From the NCBI GenBank assembly GCA_028571685.1, contig CM053143.1, positions 158,404,329 through 158,468,328 of the forward strand: a stretch of DNA of 64,000 nt, given 5' to 3'. This document shows, in pieces, positions 22,381 through 35,266 of this stretch. The number at the start of each line of letters is the position of its first letter. Positions within the stretch are counted from its first letter, which is position 1. The notes under the pieces were generated by a model. The model made no database searches and was not told the origin of the DNA. It saw only the letters and a program-made list of their open reading frames with translations. The position numbers and the translations under genes were made by a program. This DNA comes from Heterohyrax brucei (Eukaryota > Chordata > Mammalia > Hyracoidea > Procaviidae).

Positions 22381-22837
22381 AAATATTGAAAGAAGTTCTT
22401 CCCTAAATATATGTTTTAGCTGATAATTTAAGGCACTTTATCCAAATTTCTAATCAGTTAAGGAAGGCACAAAACTTCACCAAACCAAGCCAAAAGCTGC
22501 AGCATTATAATAAGGGAATCTGTGATCATATCATGACAACTATAATATCATCACATTAAAAGAGGGATACACTACAATAGTTACAGTTGCTTTTGATGCA
22601 CTGACAGTTTCTGACTTCTAAAATAGTTAAAATTGATTTCAATAATTATATGTTAAGGGGGATTAGGTATGTAGCCATAGAACAGATTAACAATATATCA
22701 TTTGAAATTAAAAATAACAATACAGGAGTCTCAACAAATATAAAATCCAAACTCATACCATCCATAAAGAAGAATGTCCCAGAACAGATTAATAAGAACA
22801 ACAGAGAAAACATCAACATGATAATAAACATATTTTA

Positions 22838-25800
22838 ATGACACCACTAAATATATACCTATCAATAATCACATTGAATGTAAATGGACTGAACGCTCCA
22901 GTAAAGGGACAGCGAGTGATATCGTGGATCAAAAGACATGACCCATCTATATGTTGCTTACAAGAAACACATCTTAGACTTAAAGATAAGAACAGGTTGA
23001 GAATTAAAGGTTGGAATAATATATATCAAGCTAATAATACATGAAAAAGAGCAAGTGTGGCAATATTAATCTCAGATAAAATATATTTTAATGTAAAATC
23101 CAGTATTGTGGACAAGGGTGGTCACTATTTATTGCTGAAAGGTTCAAAACTCAAGTAAGACTTAACAATATTAAATATTTACACACCCAATACCAAAGTA
23201 CCTAAATACATTGAACAAATACTGACAACATTGAAAAATGAGATTGATCATTCCACAATAATAGTTGGGGACTTTAACTCTCCCCTTTCAGTTAAGGATA
23301 GATCATCCAGAAGAAAGCTCAGTAAAGATACAGAAGATCTTGTTACAACAATCAACCAACTTGACCTTATCGACATATACAGATCTTTTCATCCATCAGC
23401 AGATAAATACACCTTCTTCTCCAAATCACATAGGTCATAAAACAAGTCTCCATTAAATCCAAACCATTGATTTATTGCAAAGTACCTTCTCGGACCACAG
23501 AGCTATAAAAGTTGAAATCAATACCAGAAAATTCATGGGTAAAAAATCCCACTTCTGGAAACTGAACAACACTTTACTCATAAAGCCTTGGGTTATAAAA
23601 GAAATTAAAGACACATTAAAGAAATTTATTAAAGAAAACACATCCTACCAGAATTTATGGGATATAGCAAAAGCAGTGCTCAGAGGTCGGTTTATCTCTA
23701 TAAATGCACACTCTGGAAAGAAGAAAGAGCACAAATTAAAGAATTAGCCCCACAGCTTGAACAAGTAGAAAGAGAGCAACAAAGAAACCCCTCAGACGCC
23801 AGAAGAAAACAAATTATAAAGATTAGAGCAGAACTAAATGAATTAGAGAATAGAAAAACAATTGAAAAAATTAACAATACCAAAAGCTGGTTATTTGAAA
23901 AGATTAACAAAATTGATAAACCATTGGCTAAACTTACAGAAGAAAAACAATAGTAGATACAAATAACTCGATTAAGAAATGAGTCGGGAGATATTACAAC
24001 AGATCCAACTGAAATAAAATATATCATAACAGAATACTGTGAAAAGCTATACTCTGACAGGTTTGAAAACTTGAGGGAAATGGATAAATTTCTAGATTCA
24101 TATGACTCACCAAGAATATCACAAGGAGAAATAGATCAACTTAATAAATCTATCACAAAGGAAGAGATTGAGGAAGTTATCAAAAATCTACCAACCAAAA
24201 AAAGTCCTGGCCCAGACAGCTTTACCAGAGAATTCTACCAAACTTTTAGAGAAGAATTAACTCCACTACTAATGAGGCTCTTGAAGAGATGAATACTTCC
24301 AAATTCATTCTGTGAAGCCAGCATAATCCCAATACCAAAACAGGGAAAGATCCCACAACAAAAGAAAATTACAGACCAATGTCGCTCATGAATCTAGATG
24401 CAAAAATCTTCAACAAAACTCTAGCCAATAGAATTCAACAGCATACAAAAAATAATAATAATTCATCATGATCAAATTGGTTTCATTCCAGAGATGCAAG
24501 GCTGGTTCAACATCAGAAAAACAATTAATGTAATCAACCATATTAATAACACAAAAGATAAAAATCACCTAATTTGTCAATTAATACAGAAAAGGCATTT
24601 GACAAAGTTCAACATCCATTCATGCTTAAAACTCTCAGAAAAATAGTAATAAAAGAGAAATTCTTCAATATAATCAGTAGCATCTATGCAAAGCCAACTG
24701 CTTTCATCATCCTGAATGGTGAAAGATTGAAAGAATTCCCTCTGAGAATGGGAATTAGACAAGGATGCCTGCTCTCACCACTTCTATTCAACATTGTGCT
24801 AGAAGTTCTAGCCAAAGCAATCAGACAAGACAAAGAAATAAAAAGCATCCATAATGGCACTGAAGAAGTAAAGATTTCTCTCTTTGCAGATGATTTGATT
24901 GTTTATACAGAGAATCCAAAGAAATCCATAAGTAAACTATTAGAGCTAATCGAAGAATTTGGCAAAGTATCGGGATACAAGATAAACATAAATAAATCAG
25001 TAGGATTCCTTTATACCAACAGTGAAATTATTAATGAAGAAATCACCAAATCAATTCCATTCACTATAGCCCCCAAGAAGATAAAATACCTCGGAATAAA
25101 TCTAACTAGGGAAATATGAGATCTTTACAGAGAAAATGACAAGACCTTGCTACAAGAAGCTAGGAGAGACTTACATAAGTGGAGTAATCTGCCCTGCTCA
25201 AGGAGAGGAAGACTCAATATTGTGAAAATGTCTATTTTGCCCAAAGCAGTCTACTTATATAATGTAATCCCAATACAAATTCGAGCGAATTTTTTTATGA
25301 GATGGAGAAACAAATTATCAGCTTTATTTGGAAAGGGAAGAAACTCGGAATAAGTACTACTGAAAAAGAAGAACACACTGGGAGGCCTCCACTATCTGAC
25401 TTTAAAATGTATTACACTGCCACAGTAGTCAAAACACCCTGGTATTGGTACAAAAAGAGACATATAGACCAATGGAACAAAGTAGAGACCTCAGAGATGC
25501 TACCATCCTCCTAGGAACAACTGATATTTGACAAAGGTCCTAACATTTTGAACTGGGGTAAGAAAAATCTCTTTAACAAATGGTGCTCGCATAATTGAAT
25601 ATCCATCTGTAAAAAAAATGAAACATGACCCATATCTCACACCTTATACAAAAATCAACTCAAACTGGATAAAAGATCTGAATGTAAAAGCTAAAATGAT
25701 AAAGCTCATCCAAGATAAGATAGGGTCAACAATGGATGTTTTAATATGCAGTATAGACAGATTTCAAAATCTGACAAACAAAACACATTCATCAGAAGAG

Positions 25801-26530
25801 AAAATAGTTAAATGGGAATTAATAAGAATCAAACACTTCTGCTCATCCAAAGACTTCATCAAAAGGAAAAAATATTTGGCAACTCTATGTCAGACTGACA
25901 CCTGATCTCCATAACCTATAAGGTACTACAAAATATCAACAAGAAAAAAGACAAATCATCCAATTAAGCGACAGGCAAAGGAGATGGACAGACATTTCTC
26001 TAAAGAGCAGATCCAGGCAGCCAAAAAACACATGCGGATGTGTGCACGATCATTAATTATTAAATAAATTCAAATCAAAACGACAATGAGATACCATCTC
26101 ACCCAAACAAGATTGACCATGATCCAAAAAAACACAAAACAATAAATGCTGGAGAAGCTGTGAAGAGATGGGAACTCTCCTTCACTGTTGGTGGGATTGC
26201 AGAATGGTGCAACCTCTTTGCAAAGCAACTTGGCGTTAACTTAAAATAATGGATATAGATATACCATTTGACCCAGTAATTCCTCTGCTCAGAATATATC
26301 CTACAGAATCAAGGCCACTCACACCAACTGATACATGCACACGAATGTTCATTGCAGCACAGTCCACCATAGCAAAAAGTTAGAATCAACCCAGATGCCC
26401 AACAACAGAAAAATGGATGGATAAATTTTGGTATATATACTCAGTTGAGTACTATACACTAATAAAGAACAATGATAGCAGAAAACATCTCTCAATTTGG
26501 TCTCAACTGGAGGACATTATGTTGAGTGAA
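22838..26530 (+). pseudogene. L1 ORF2 (copy B): endonuclease, reverse transcriptase, C-terminal domain
   Basis: The start MTPLNIYLSIITLNVNGLN lies at the usual endonuclease N terminus. Endonuclease motifs QETH (residues 42-45), GDFN (23267-23278) and SDH (about 23490) are all visible. Reverse transcriptase: LPTKKSPGPDSFTREFYQTF (about 24206), motif A as [11 protein letters not shown] at 24574 with Asn where the catalytic Asp belongs, [14 protein letters not shown] (about 24751), and an intact FADD at 24883-24894. The C-terminal domain follows in pieces. At least eight stops or shifts break the frame (first stop at about 23042). Confidence 0.93.
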
Positions 26531-26831
26531 ACTAGTCAGTGGCAGAAGGACAATTTTTATATGAGACCTCTATGATAAAAACTTAAAAGCATACTCACAC
26601 ATAATAGAAAAGACTCTGACAGCTACAAGGTGGGGAGGAGGAGAGGGTAAGCAGCGAGGGTTTAGATTAGATAGTTGTTAGAAATTTGGTTGGGTGAAAT
26701 TGGTGACAATACACAATAGTAAGAAGATCAATATTAATAGGACTTTGATACAACTTGAGTACTCCTCCTCTCTTAACCCGGTATTGTAAACACAGGGTAT
26801 GTACACTTTCATTTTTTATTTTTTTAAAAAA

Positions 26832-26974
26832 AGAGTCATGTTCAACTCATAGTGACCCTAGAGGTCAGAGTAGAACTGCCCCATAGAGTTTCCAAGGCAC
26901 ACGTGGTGGATTTGAACTGCCAACCTTTTGGTTAATTGATACAGCACTTAACCCACTATGACACTGGGGTTTCC
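26832..26974 (-). mobile_element. AfroSINE, short form, directly after L1 tail
   Basis: AGAGTCATGTTCAACTCATAGTGACCC to CACTATGACACTGGGGTTTCC in antisense. It starts exactly at the A-rich end of L1 copy B. The last tail bases are lost. Confidence 0.92.
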
Positions 26975-27699
26975 AGCTGATAATTTATGGCACCGAAGTT
27001 AACATGATTACACATTTCAAGAACTACAAGGAAATGTATCCATTATAACTATGGCAGATATGATGGAGTAGGTTAGTCAGATTAAATGCAACTATTCAAG
27101 AACCTGAGCTATAAATATTTCCCAAGTAACCATTTGTTCATTAATTATCTAAATATTAAAAATATAGTGTTATTAATGTTAGCATAATTTTTGTTTATAC
27201 TTCAGGAAAAATGATCATTAATTGAAATAGTCTTAATAGACAATTTTGCTTAGAATCAAAATGCATTCATATTATAGTTGTTATTTAAATAAATAATGGA
27301 TAAGAAATATCTGTTAGATACGACTTTCATAGGACATGTACCTTTGACCATAATAGATTTATAGAAACACACTAGCTATTTCATTTAAACAACTACAGAA
27401 CTTTAAATACATCTGTATGGGGCATCTATTTGCAGAGAATAGACAACAGCTAGCATTAGACAGTGATCTTTCAGAGAAAAGAAACTCAAGAGGTAACCAC
27501 TGAAATCATCTAACTCTTTGCCTGAGGACAGTTTCCTGACTGGATCACAAAAGGCTAGAAAATCAAAGAAAGAATAGTTAACCCACTGAGCTGAGAAGGC
27601 AGAAACCCGATGTCAGTGGTGGCTGGACTCTGTAGGGTGAGAAATAAAAAGAAATAACAAATTGTGCAAACATGCAAGTTAATCTCAGACATAGAGAAA
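26975..27699. other. Unassigned AT-rich sequence
   Basis: No gene or repeat was recognised with confidence. Confidence 0.45.
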
Positions 27700-27928
27700 T
27701 AAAAACAGAAGAAAATTACCTATAAGGAAAAAATAGTGATTCAAGGATCTTTGGCACAATATCATAGCATTAAATGTTCTAACATATTGTAATTAGAGTC
27801 CTAAAAAGAGAAGGAATAAAATTGAGGCAAAAAATATTTGAAGAATTAATAGGTAACAGTTTCACAAACTTGATGACAAACACCAACTTGGAGTTCAAAG
27901 AAGCCCCCCAAAAACCCCAACAAAATAT

Positions 27929-27966
27929 ATGTGTGTGTGTGAGTGTGGATGTGTGTACATGTGTAT
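27929..27966. repeat. (TG)n-rich microsatellite, imperfect
   Basis: GT/TG dinucleotides with GAG and GGA interruptions. Confidence 0.85.
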
Positions 27967-28473
27967 GTCTGTTTCTGTAAATTAAAAATCAGCTTTCTGA
28001 AAAGTAAAAGATTATCTTGAATGTAGTCAGAAAAGACAAACAGAAAATAGGAATTGGTAGACTTAATGAATCACATCAGTAGTTACATTAAATATTAATA
28101 AAGTTAACACTTCAAATAAAATTTAGAGATTGTCAAATTGTACTAAAAATCAAGATCTAATTTTACGATACCAAAAAAGGATGCATTTTAAATATAGTAA
28201 CAAAGATGAACATCAAAGCAAAATTCAGGAAGCTGTATACACTTCATATTTGTATCAGAAGACATGGCTAGATATATTAAGATCATACAAAATAATTTCA
28301 CTATAAACAATATATTTGAAATAAAGCTATTTGAAAAAAATAGTTAATATAACAAATGAGTTAATAAGGAAAATAAAATAATTGCCATTGTTCACGCATC
28401 TAATACCAAGCTTCAAAATATACAGAATGGTTACTGGCAAAAGCTATTACAGGAAAGAAAGATAGTAACCATC

Positions 28474-28522
28474 AGCATAAGGTTGCTATAAATCAGAATT
28501 GCCTCAATGGTAATGGTTTTCT
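28474..28522 (+). mobile_element. AfroSINE tail fragment
   Basis: AGCATAAGGTTGCTATAAATCAGAATTGCCTCAATGGTAATGGTTT is the SINE 3' end with several substitutions. No head or body is seen upstream. It lies inside the ancient L1. Confidence 0.65.
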
Positions 28523-29200
28523 TCTATCTCTCTGCATATGTATGTATTTAACTGATCCCATGTGCATAAAATGAAATGCGAGTTTTTCCCATTTTTATCT
28601 ATAGATTTAATAAGTGTGGTAAGAAATCAACAAATCGATTCCAACATTATATAAGAATGCAAATAACTTAGAAAAGGCAAACCATCATTTAAAATACAAA
28701 AATTGAGAACATACATTGTCATATTACAGAGTATTTGATAGCTACAGTAATGAAGATAGTGTGGTTATAGCCAAAACGTAAACATATAAATCAATTGTGC
28801 AAAATAGAGTGCAGAAAAATAGAGTAACACATATATGATCAATTATTTTTTACAAAGGTGGAAAAGAAATACAACAGAAAAATAAATAACTTTTATGAAA
28901 TGGTCCTGGAACAATCATAGATACATATAAGAAAAAAAAGTCAATAATGACCCTTATTTCATATCTTACACAATATTAATTCAGAATAGATTAGAGACTT
29001 AAAGGAGAAAGCTATAAGTAAACCATTTCTAGAAAAAATAGGAAGACAATTTTATGATCTCAGTTAAATCTCTAGGCTTAGATCCCAACCTCCCAAGCAC
29101 CACTGGTGACTTTTAGCAAATAATTATGAAGAAGTTATACCTATTCTCTACAAACACTTTTATGAAACAGAAAAAAGATGGAAATCTTTCATAATTATAC

Positions 29201-29600
29201 ACTTTTAATTAGTAGTATTTTTGGTAACTAATGGAATGGATAGAAAAGAAAAAAGGTATACTATTTCTTGTCTTCCTTTAAAGTAAATGTATTTGTCCAG
29301 AATTGTAACTAAAGTAATGCAGCCCAATCTAAGACTAATAGAAAAAGGAACAAATAATTAAATCTGAACTGACAGTATCAGTTACAGACACATCACGGAG
29401 AGAAGCAACTGCAAGTCTGGTGATGCTAGACAATGGTATGAGAAAATAGCCACTCTTTTTTCTTCTAAATATGCTTTAGGATGGATGAAATTTTGGGAGA
29501 CATCATTTATACATTTAATTATGCATTAATTTGATGAATGTATACTGGACATCCACCTTTTTTTGCAGTCATTGTTACATTGCTGTTAGATGTTCTTCTA
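29201..29600. other. Unassigned sequence
   Basis: No feature recognised. Confidence 0.4.
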
Positions 29601-29752
29601 TTACCACCTACTGCAGAAAAGTTGGTCCTGACTAATAGCAAGGACAGAACGGAGCTGCTCCATAGGGTTTCCTGGGAGTGCCTAGAAGATTCAAATTGCT
29701 GACTATTTGGTTAATAGTGATAGCTCTTAACCATTAATCCAGCAGGGCTTCA
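29601..29752 (-). mobile_element. AfroSINE, short form, diverged
   Basis: Antisense order: AGTTGGTCCTGACTAATAGCAAGG, GGAGCTGCTCCATAGGGTTTCC, TTCAAATTGCTGAC, CTCTTAACCATTAATCCAGCAGGGCTTC. Confidence 0.9.
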
Positions 29753-31189
29753 GGAATATAGAACTGAACAAACATTTGCCCTGAAATTTACATTCTTTTT
29801 GGAAGACACATTCTTAACCAAATACAACTTTCATTTGCAAGTTAAAAGGTAAATTAAAAACAAAAGATCAGTGGAGATCACTATAATTGGGCATTCTATT
29901 TTTCTCCCCGAAATCAAGTACTGCTGTATGATGTATTTATTGTTTCACATTATATAATATTAAAGTAATTCATTCTAAATGTAATTTTACTACTCGGTAA
30001 TGAATTGTATGTGCTTTGTTCGCATAAAACTAAGGCACGTTTGTAAAATCTATAGTCACAGTATTCAATTTATTCTCTCTGTATTCCTTTTATGGAAACT
30101 GAAATCTGTGGATGACTAAACATTTTTAAAATGTCATATACATTTATTTTTCTTAACCTCTCATCTGGTTTCAATGCTATAAAATTATCTTAGGTATTTA
30201 TTGATTCTGTAGATCTAAAACATTCCAGTTAATATTAACTAATTGATTACCAATGATGGTGATCTCATAGGGAGAATTATGTGATATTTTTTCTTTGTTA
30301 AAAATGAAGACACAAATTTCTGTAAGTGTTACAAACTAGAACATTTTAAGCAGGAATATGATTGATGAGAATACTGGCAACTGGTAAACCAGGCCCTTTT
30401 GAGAAGCTAGTGATTCCAAAATGAAGACTCGTAGGGAAAAGAATACTCTAAATTAGCTACAAAATCTTTTCCATCTTTCATATGCTCAGCTTTCCATTTC
30501 TCTCTTCCAAGATCAACACATTAGATGTCTTTGCATGTAATTATGTATCTATACACAGTAGTCCTTTAAAAACTATAATCATCAATTCTATATAATTTAG
30601 AGAACTCTATGAAATCATTACAGTAAGAATATTGGATTCTGGGTTCTGTAATTCTAAGAACGATGAGTGAAGAGGACTTGTAAGAACTAGATTTCATTCT
30701 AGTTAAACAAAATGTGTGCAATTCCAAGAAAACATTGTTGGTAGAAAAATAGTTGATAGTCTATTGCCTTCCCTAAAAAGACAGATATCAAGAAAAAATG
30801 CATATTGTTAACAATACTGCTCATCTGAGAAATTTCTAAGCCAACATTCATGATGACTACATCTTATTATGTACAACAAGTGCTGATTTTCAACTGATTA
30901 ACCAACAATTGTCAGATCATTTTATATTAATAGTTAAACAGGCTGCTTTTTCATGAATAAAACATTGTGCAAGTTCTGGTAAGCAATGTTATTTAACTAA
31001 TAAAACACAGCAGTATTCTCCCGGAGTTTCGATGTTTTTCTCCAAAGAATAACTCCGTAGGTATCATCAACCCGGTGACTTTCCCACAGTCTTCAAATTA
31101 ATTCTTATAAACTTCAGCTACTCAGTTGATGCCATGCAGTGAGTAAATTCATCATTCAAGGAAAGATTTACATTAGCTTCGTGTTAAAC
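29753..31189. other. Unassigned AT-rich sequence, 1.4 kb
   Basis: No gene or repeat was recognised on either strand. It may be unique sequence. Confidence 0.5.
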
Positions 31190-31350
31190 AGAAACACTGG
31201 TGGCATAATGTTTAAGTGCTAACACTGCTAACCAACAAGTTGGCAGTTCGACTCCACCAGGTTCTCCTTGGAAACTCTGTGAGGCTATTCTACTCTGCCC
31301 TCTAGGGTCACTATGATTTGGAATTGATAACAGTGGGTTTTGGTTTTGTT
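31190..31350 (+). mobile_element. AfroSINE, short form
   Basis: AACAGAAACACTGGTGGCATAATG head, B-box-like CAGTTCGACTCCACC, TCTCCTTGGAAACTCTGTGAGG body, GGGTCACTATGATTTGGAATTG tail and a GTTTTGG-rich terminus. Confidence 0.93.
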
Positions 31351-31706
31351 TTAAAAAGGAGATTTAAAAAAAGCTTACTTTTTGAGGAGTGTTAAAAATA
31401 AAGCTTTTATTTATTTATTTTTAAAGGAGAGTTTGCCATTTCTTTTTCTTGTCGCAACCTAAGCTTTAAATCTAAAAGAAGAATCTTTCCTTTCACCAAT
31501 CACTGACCTGAATGAAAAGACTTGGCCCCCATCTTTGGCTTAAGGGAGAATCAATATTCAAATTATTGTCTTAATTAATTCAGATATAATGAGATGAGGA
31601 AGTTGAGTTCTTTGGGATAAATCAAGATAACTTGATTTCCATTTCAGCCTTCAGTATGTTCATCCAAGACTGAACTCCACTATTTTCTAAGTACCTTTAC
31701 AACTTC
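31351..31706. other. Unassigned sequence
   Basis: A-rich at first; no repeat recognised up to the LTR target site. Confidence 0.4.
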
Positions 31707-32269
31707 TGAAAGGACCCCCAACAGGGGAGACCCCTCCTCAAGTCACAGGTGACGGCGTAACCCCAGTCAGTCACGAAGTGTGCAGCTTGATGCAACAGCA
31801 AGAGGTTTTTATTCCAGCGCGCTGGGGCTCAATCCATACTCTTGTCAGAGTAGAGGGAATGGGCCCCGAACAAGAAAAGTACAGAGTATATAAAGGCAGG
31901 GTCTTACATTCTTGGGGGAGGTGGGGTTGGGGAAGGTTCCGCGTGGCGTTGGTTTGTATTAACTCGGGGCGGATATTTCGGGTGCATTTACTTCCTGGTA
32001 TTTCTGAAACTAGCCTTTTTGGGTAAGTTCCTTCTTGTTATTCACAAAACCAGCCTTTTTGGGTAAGTTCCTGGAACTCTGAAGGGGGATTGGTTCTATA
32101 TTGTCCTGTTGTTTCTAAAACTAGTTCTGGTGGTTAGGGAAGTGGCCCTTCCCATTTTCGTTCAACAGTCAGGAATGTATGGGCTGAGTGCTGGGTGGGG
32201 GGGGGGAGGGGTAACTAGAGGAAAGTTGTAAAAAGATCTTTTTTCCTTACAACAAATTTTTCCCTAACA
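31707..32269 (-). mobile_element. Solo LTR, ERV1-like, 563 bp, exact 4-bp target duplication
   Basis: Read on the minus strand it begins TGTTAGGGAAAAATTTGTTG and ends GGGGGTCCTTTCA. CTTC flanks it on both sides (31703-31706 and 32270-32273). On the minus strand GCCTTTATATACTC (TATA box, about 31890) lies upstream of GGAATAAAAACCTCTTGC (polyadenylation signal, about 31807), the U3-R-U5 order expected. Several CpGs survive. A 4-bp duplication is typical of gammaretrovirus-like (class I) ERVs. No internal genes remain. Confidence 0.88.
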
Positions 32270-32273
32270 CTTC

Positions 32274-32604
32274 AATAATTTGGTGAACTTGGCACATATT
32301 ATATGCTCAGTAATCATTCAGTGAACCAAACAAAATATGTGAGTTTTCTTTTTGTTTACCAAGCTTCATGCATTCTATTCTCTCTTTGTGGAATGTGTTT
32401 TCTCTCACAAGGAAAATATGTATTTTGATGGATAATTCATACATGTCTTTGGGTCTCAATAGAAACGTTGTTTTTTTTTTTTGGAGAGCCTTCTGTGGTC
32501 AGCATATAGCTTTATTCACCTTACTAAGTGCTAATTTAGTACCAGTGCATATTTCATAACACTCATTACCAGTTACTGAAAGAAGCTGTCAGATTTCCTG
32601 CTTT
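32274..32604. other. Unassigned sequence
   Basis: No gene or repeat recognised. Confidence 0.4.
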
Positions 32605-32702
32605 CTTATTAGAGTATAATCACTTTGAGTGCAGATTTTCTCATTCTATGGATCCAGACTCATGAATACAGTATTGGCAAAATAAATATTTGTAGAATGA
32701 AG
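32605..32702 (+). mobile_element. Probable L2 3' end fragment
   Basis: TTATTAGAGTATAATCACTTTGAGTGCAGATTTTCTC..GGCAAAATAAATATTTGTAGAATGA follows the L2 terminal pattern (ACTCTGAGGGCAGG..AATAAATATTTGTTGAATGA). Confidence 0.5.
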
Positions 32703-32854
32703 GTCTCAAAAATAGTTGATAATCGTGTATTTAGTTTTAGATATTGTAACAGAAGTATCTTTGCATGTCTTTATCTTGAAATGCTGACATAGTACCAAAA
32801 ACATCAAGCTCAACAAATTTGTGATATAATTTTGACAGTTAATATTATTTATGG

Positions 32855-34067
32855 ATGAACTGGCGATTTAAAAAGGATAAGCAAATCAGTACTATCAGGG
32901 AACTTCCAGAAATTGAAGCCAGATTCAGAAGAGGATGTAGTACCAGGGATATCATTGCTGATGTCAGATGGATCTTAGCTGAAAGCAGAGACTACCAGAA
33001 AGATATTTATCTGTGTTTCACTGACTATGCAAAGGCATTCAACTGTGTGGATCATAACAATTTATGGATAACATTGTGGACAGTTGGAATTCTAGAATGC
33101 TTAGCTGTTCTCATGAGAAAACTGTGTATAGATCAAGAAGCAGTCATGCAAACTGAACAAAGGGACACTGTGGTTCAAAGTCAGGAAAGGCGTGCATCTG
33201 GGTTGCAGCCTTTCACCACACCTTTGTAGTCTGTATACCAGGCAAATAATTTGAGAAGCTAGACTACATGAAGAAGAACAAGACTTCAGGATTGGAGGAA
33301 GACTAATTAACTATTGGTGTTATGCAGATGACCCAAGCTTGCTTGCTGGAAATGAAAAGAATTTGAAATACTGATGAGGATCAAAGACTACAGCCTTCAG
33401 TACGAATTGCACCTCAACATCAAGAACCTCACAATTGACTAGTAAGCAACATCACCACACATGGAGACAGGATTGAGGTTGTCAAGGATTTCATTTTACT
33501 TGGGTCTGCTATCAATACCCATGGCTGCAGAAGCAAAGAAATTAAAAGACCCATTGAACTGGGAAAATCTGCTTCAAAAGACTTCTTTAGAGTATTGAAA
33601 AGTAGAGATGTCACCTTGAAAGTTAACATGTACCTAACTCAAACTACAGTATCTTCAATTGCATCACAAGCATGAGAAAGCTGGACAATCAGTAAGGAAC
33701 ACAAGATGAATTGATGCCTTTGAGTTGTGGTGTTGGAGGTGAAAGTTAAATGTATCAAAGACTGCTAAAAGAACACACATATCTGGAAGAAGTACAACCA
33801 GGGTGCTTCTTGGAAGTAAAGAAACCATGTCTGTGCATCCCATACTTGGGACATGTTGGCAGGAGGGATCAGTCCGAGAAAGACATCATGCTTGGTAGAG
33901 TAGAGGGTCAGTGAAAAGATGTAAAATCCTCAAGGAGAGAGTAATACAGTAGCTGCAACAATGGGCTTAAGCGTACAAATGATCGTGGGCAAGGCACATG
34001 ACTAGGCAGTATTTCATTCTATTGTACACGAGGTTACTGTGATTTGGAGCCTAACAACAACTACGTC
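32855..34067 (+). mobile_element. RTE/BovB-like LINE, RT domain to 3' end
   Basis: The 5' edge lies within the RT (GFRRGCSTRD-like, here ARFRRGCSTRDIIADVRWIL). Motif A reads CFTDYAKAFNCVDHNNL. The YADD box is at 33321-33332 in a different frame from motif A, so at least one frameshift separates them. The C-terminal region follows (GIEVVKDFILLGSAI near 33470) and the copy ends in the shared 3' tail GTTACTGTGATTTGGAGCCTAACAACAAC. It is 5'-truncated and dead. Confidence 0.9.
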
Positions 34068-34252
34068 TTTACTATATCTGTGCCAGATATATAATTCTAT
34101 GTGGTATTACTATTAAAATTAATAAAGGTTGGTTTCTTTTCCTTACAGATATTATGGACTAAACATTTTGGATGAGCTGTCTACTCACAAACAAGTTTAA
34201 GACTAAACAATGTATAGGGAAGCAACGCCTGCAAGGGCTGCACAGAACTGAT

Positions 34253-34345
34253 CCTTGAGGGAGGATAAAAACTGGACATTAACACCGATGCTCAGTATTC
34301 CTTCTACCAACACTTTTCAGAAGGCAGCACAGAAAGCTGGAGTCC
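34253..34345 (+). repeat. Unassigned repeated block, copy 1
   Basis: CCTTGAGGGAGGATAAAAAC..ACATTAACACCGATG, then a 34-bp extra segment, then CAGCACAGAAAGCTGGAGTCC. The same blocks recur at 35267 without the extra segment. The family is unknown; decayed ERV or LTR sequence is one possibility. Confidence 0.7.
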
Positions 34346-35266
34346 AAGAATATCTTTTTGGTAGACTACTGAGCCTGCTACAATTTGAAGGGCAGGGTAC
34401 TAGAAATTATATGGTTCAGAGTCTTAAACCTACTAGTATGTAAGTCTTTGGATAACAATAATCCATACATATAAGAATAGACTGGGAAATTTCTGAAACT
34501 TTTAATGAGAAGACCTATATGGTATGTGTGAATGAAACTGAGCTGCTAGACGTTACATATTCCAAATTCCAAAGAACCAGCAGAGAGTAACATATGTGAC
34601 AACCCTGGCTTGCAATTTGTACCTAAAAAGTCCGTATGTTAGCAGTACAGGAACTCCAATTCTATAGTTAGGAATGAACTAGGTCTGACCTTACAAAGAC
34701 TAAAACCAAATCTTTATGAATTTGTTGTTGTCTTTATGACTTGAATGCAGGGAATTAGAAGCAATGATTGTTCCCACCATAATGACTGAAAACAAACAAA
34801 CAAAAAGTGATAAGCTACAAGATTTTAATTTTCTTGAGCCCTTCTGAAAGCTTAGGCTACAAAGCAACTATTGTAAGTTATGTGTGGACTGTTTCACTTA
34901 AGACAACACATGGGAAGACAACACATGGGAAGAAGTGAGCATTAACTAAAAAGTGACTCTGAAGAAGTCACGCAAATTTTTAACATTTTGAAGTGTGGAT
35001 CTTAGTTAGAAATTACAGAGTAGAATCCCAGGGAGGCATAGGTCCAAGAGAAGGGTATTTTTATTCCATCCCCTACTATAAGGCCGGTTGAGAAACACTG
35101 ACTGTACGACAGTAGACCTGGGAGATGACGGATTCTCAGTAGAACACAAGCATGTGAAAGTAACTTATTATATGACTCTTCTCTCATATGAAGCAAAACT
35201 TGTATGTTGCTAGTGCAAGGGCAGGAAACTTTCTCATCTTCTGGACCAACTCAGAGAATTCTTGTG

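Larger units (their letters stand above)
21750..26831 (+). mobile_element. L1 LINE (copy B), best-preserved element in the window
   Basis: It runs from inside ORF1 (coiled-coil end) through ORF2 to the 3' UTR and an A/T-rich terminus (ATTTTTTATTTTTTTAAAAA, about 26812). Unlike copy A it holds no SINE or LTR, so it is younger. The 3' UTR (AAAGACTCTGACAG, GAAATTTGGTTGGGTGAAATTGG, AAGATCAATATTAATAGG) is nearly the same as that at 61850-61990. No clear target duplication was found. Confidence 0.93.
27700..29200 (+). mobile_element. Ancient L1, fragmentary, ORF1 to ORF2 C-terminal region
   Basis: Decayed L1 landmarks occur in order: an ORF1-like segment (GAAGAATTAATAGGTAACAG..ACAAACTTGATGACAAACACC, about 27840), an endonuclease-start-like segment (about 28080-28200), GATAGCTACAGTAATGAAGATAGTGTGGTTATAG (about 28738, post-RT region), and CTTTTATGAAATGGTCCTGGAACAA..TTCATATCTTACAC (about 28890). 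The spacing is far shorter than a full L1, so large deletions have occurred. Much older than copies A and B. Confidence 0.7.

Noticed and set aside
22422..26993. AGCTGATAATTTAAGGCAC (22422) and AGCTGATAATTTATGGCAC (26975) as a target duplication of L1 copy B
   Set aside because: The left copy lies inside the L1, between ORF1 and ORF2, so it cannot be a flank. An 18/19 match is plausible by chance among all word pairs of a 64-kb AT-rich window.
31778..32026. 82-codon plus-strand frame with a TATA-like start
   Set aside because: It is antisense to the solo LTR, whose TATA and polyadenylation signals read on the minus strand; no coding feature is recognisable.
32855..33229. 124-codon frame as a host gene
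   Set aside because: The motifs (DYAKAF, VDH) and the downstream YADD box identify it as the RTE reverse transcriptase.
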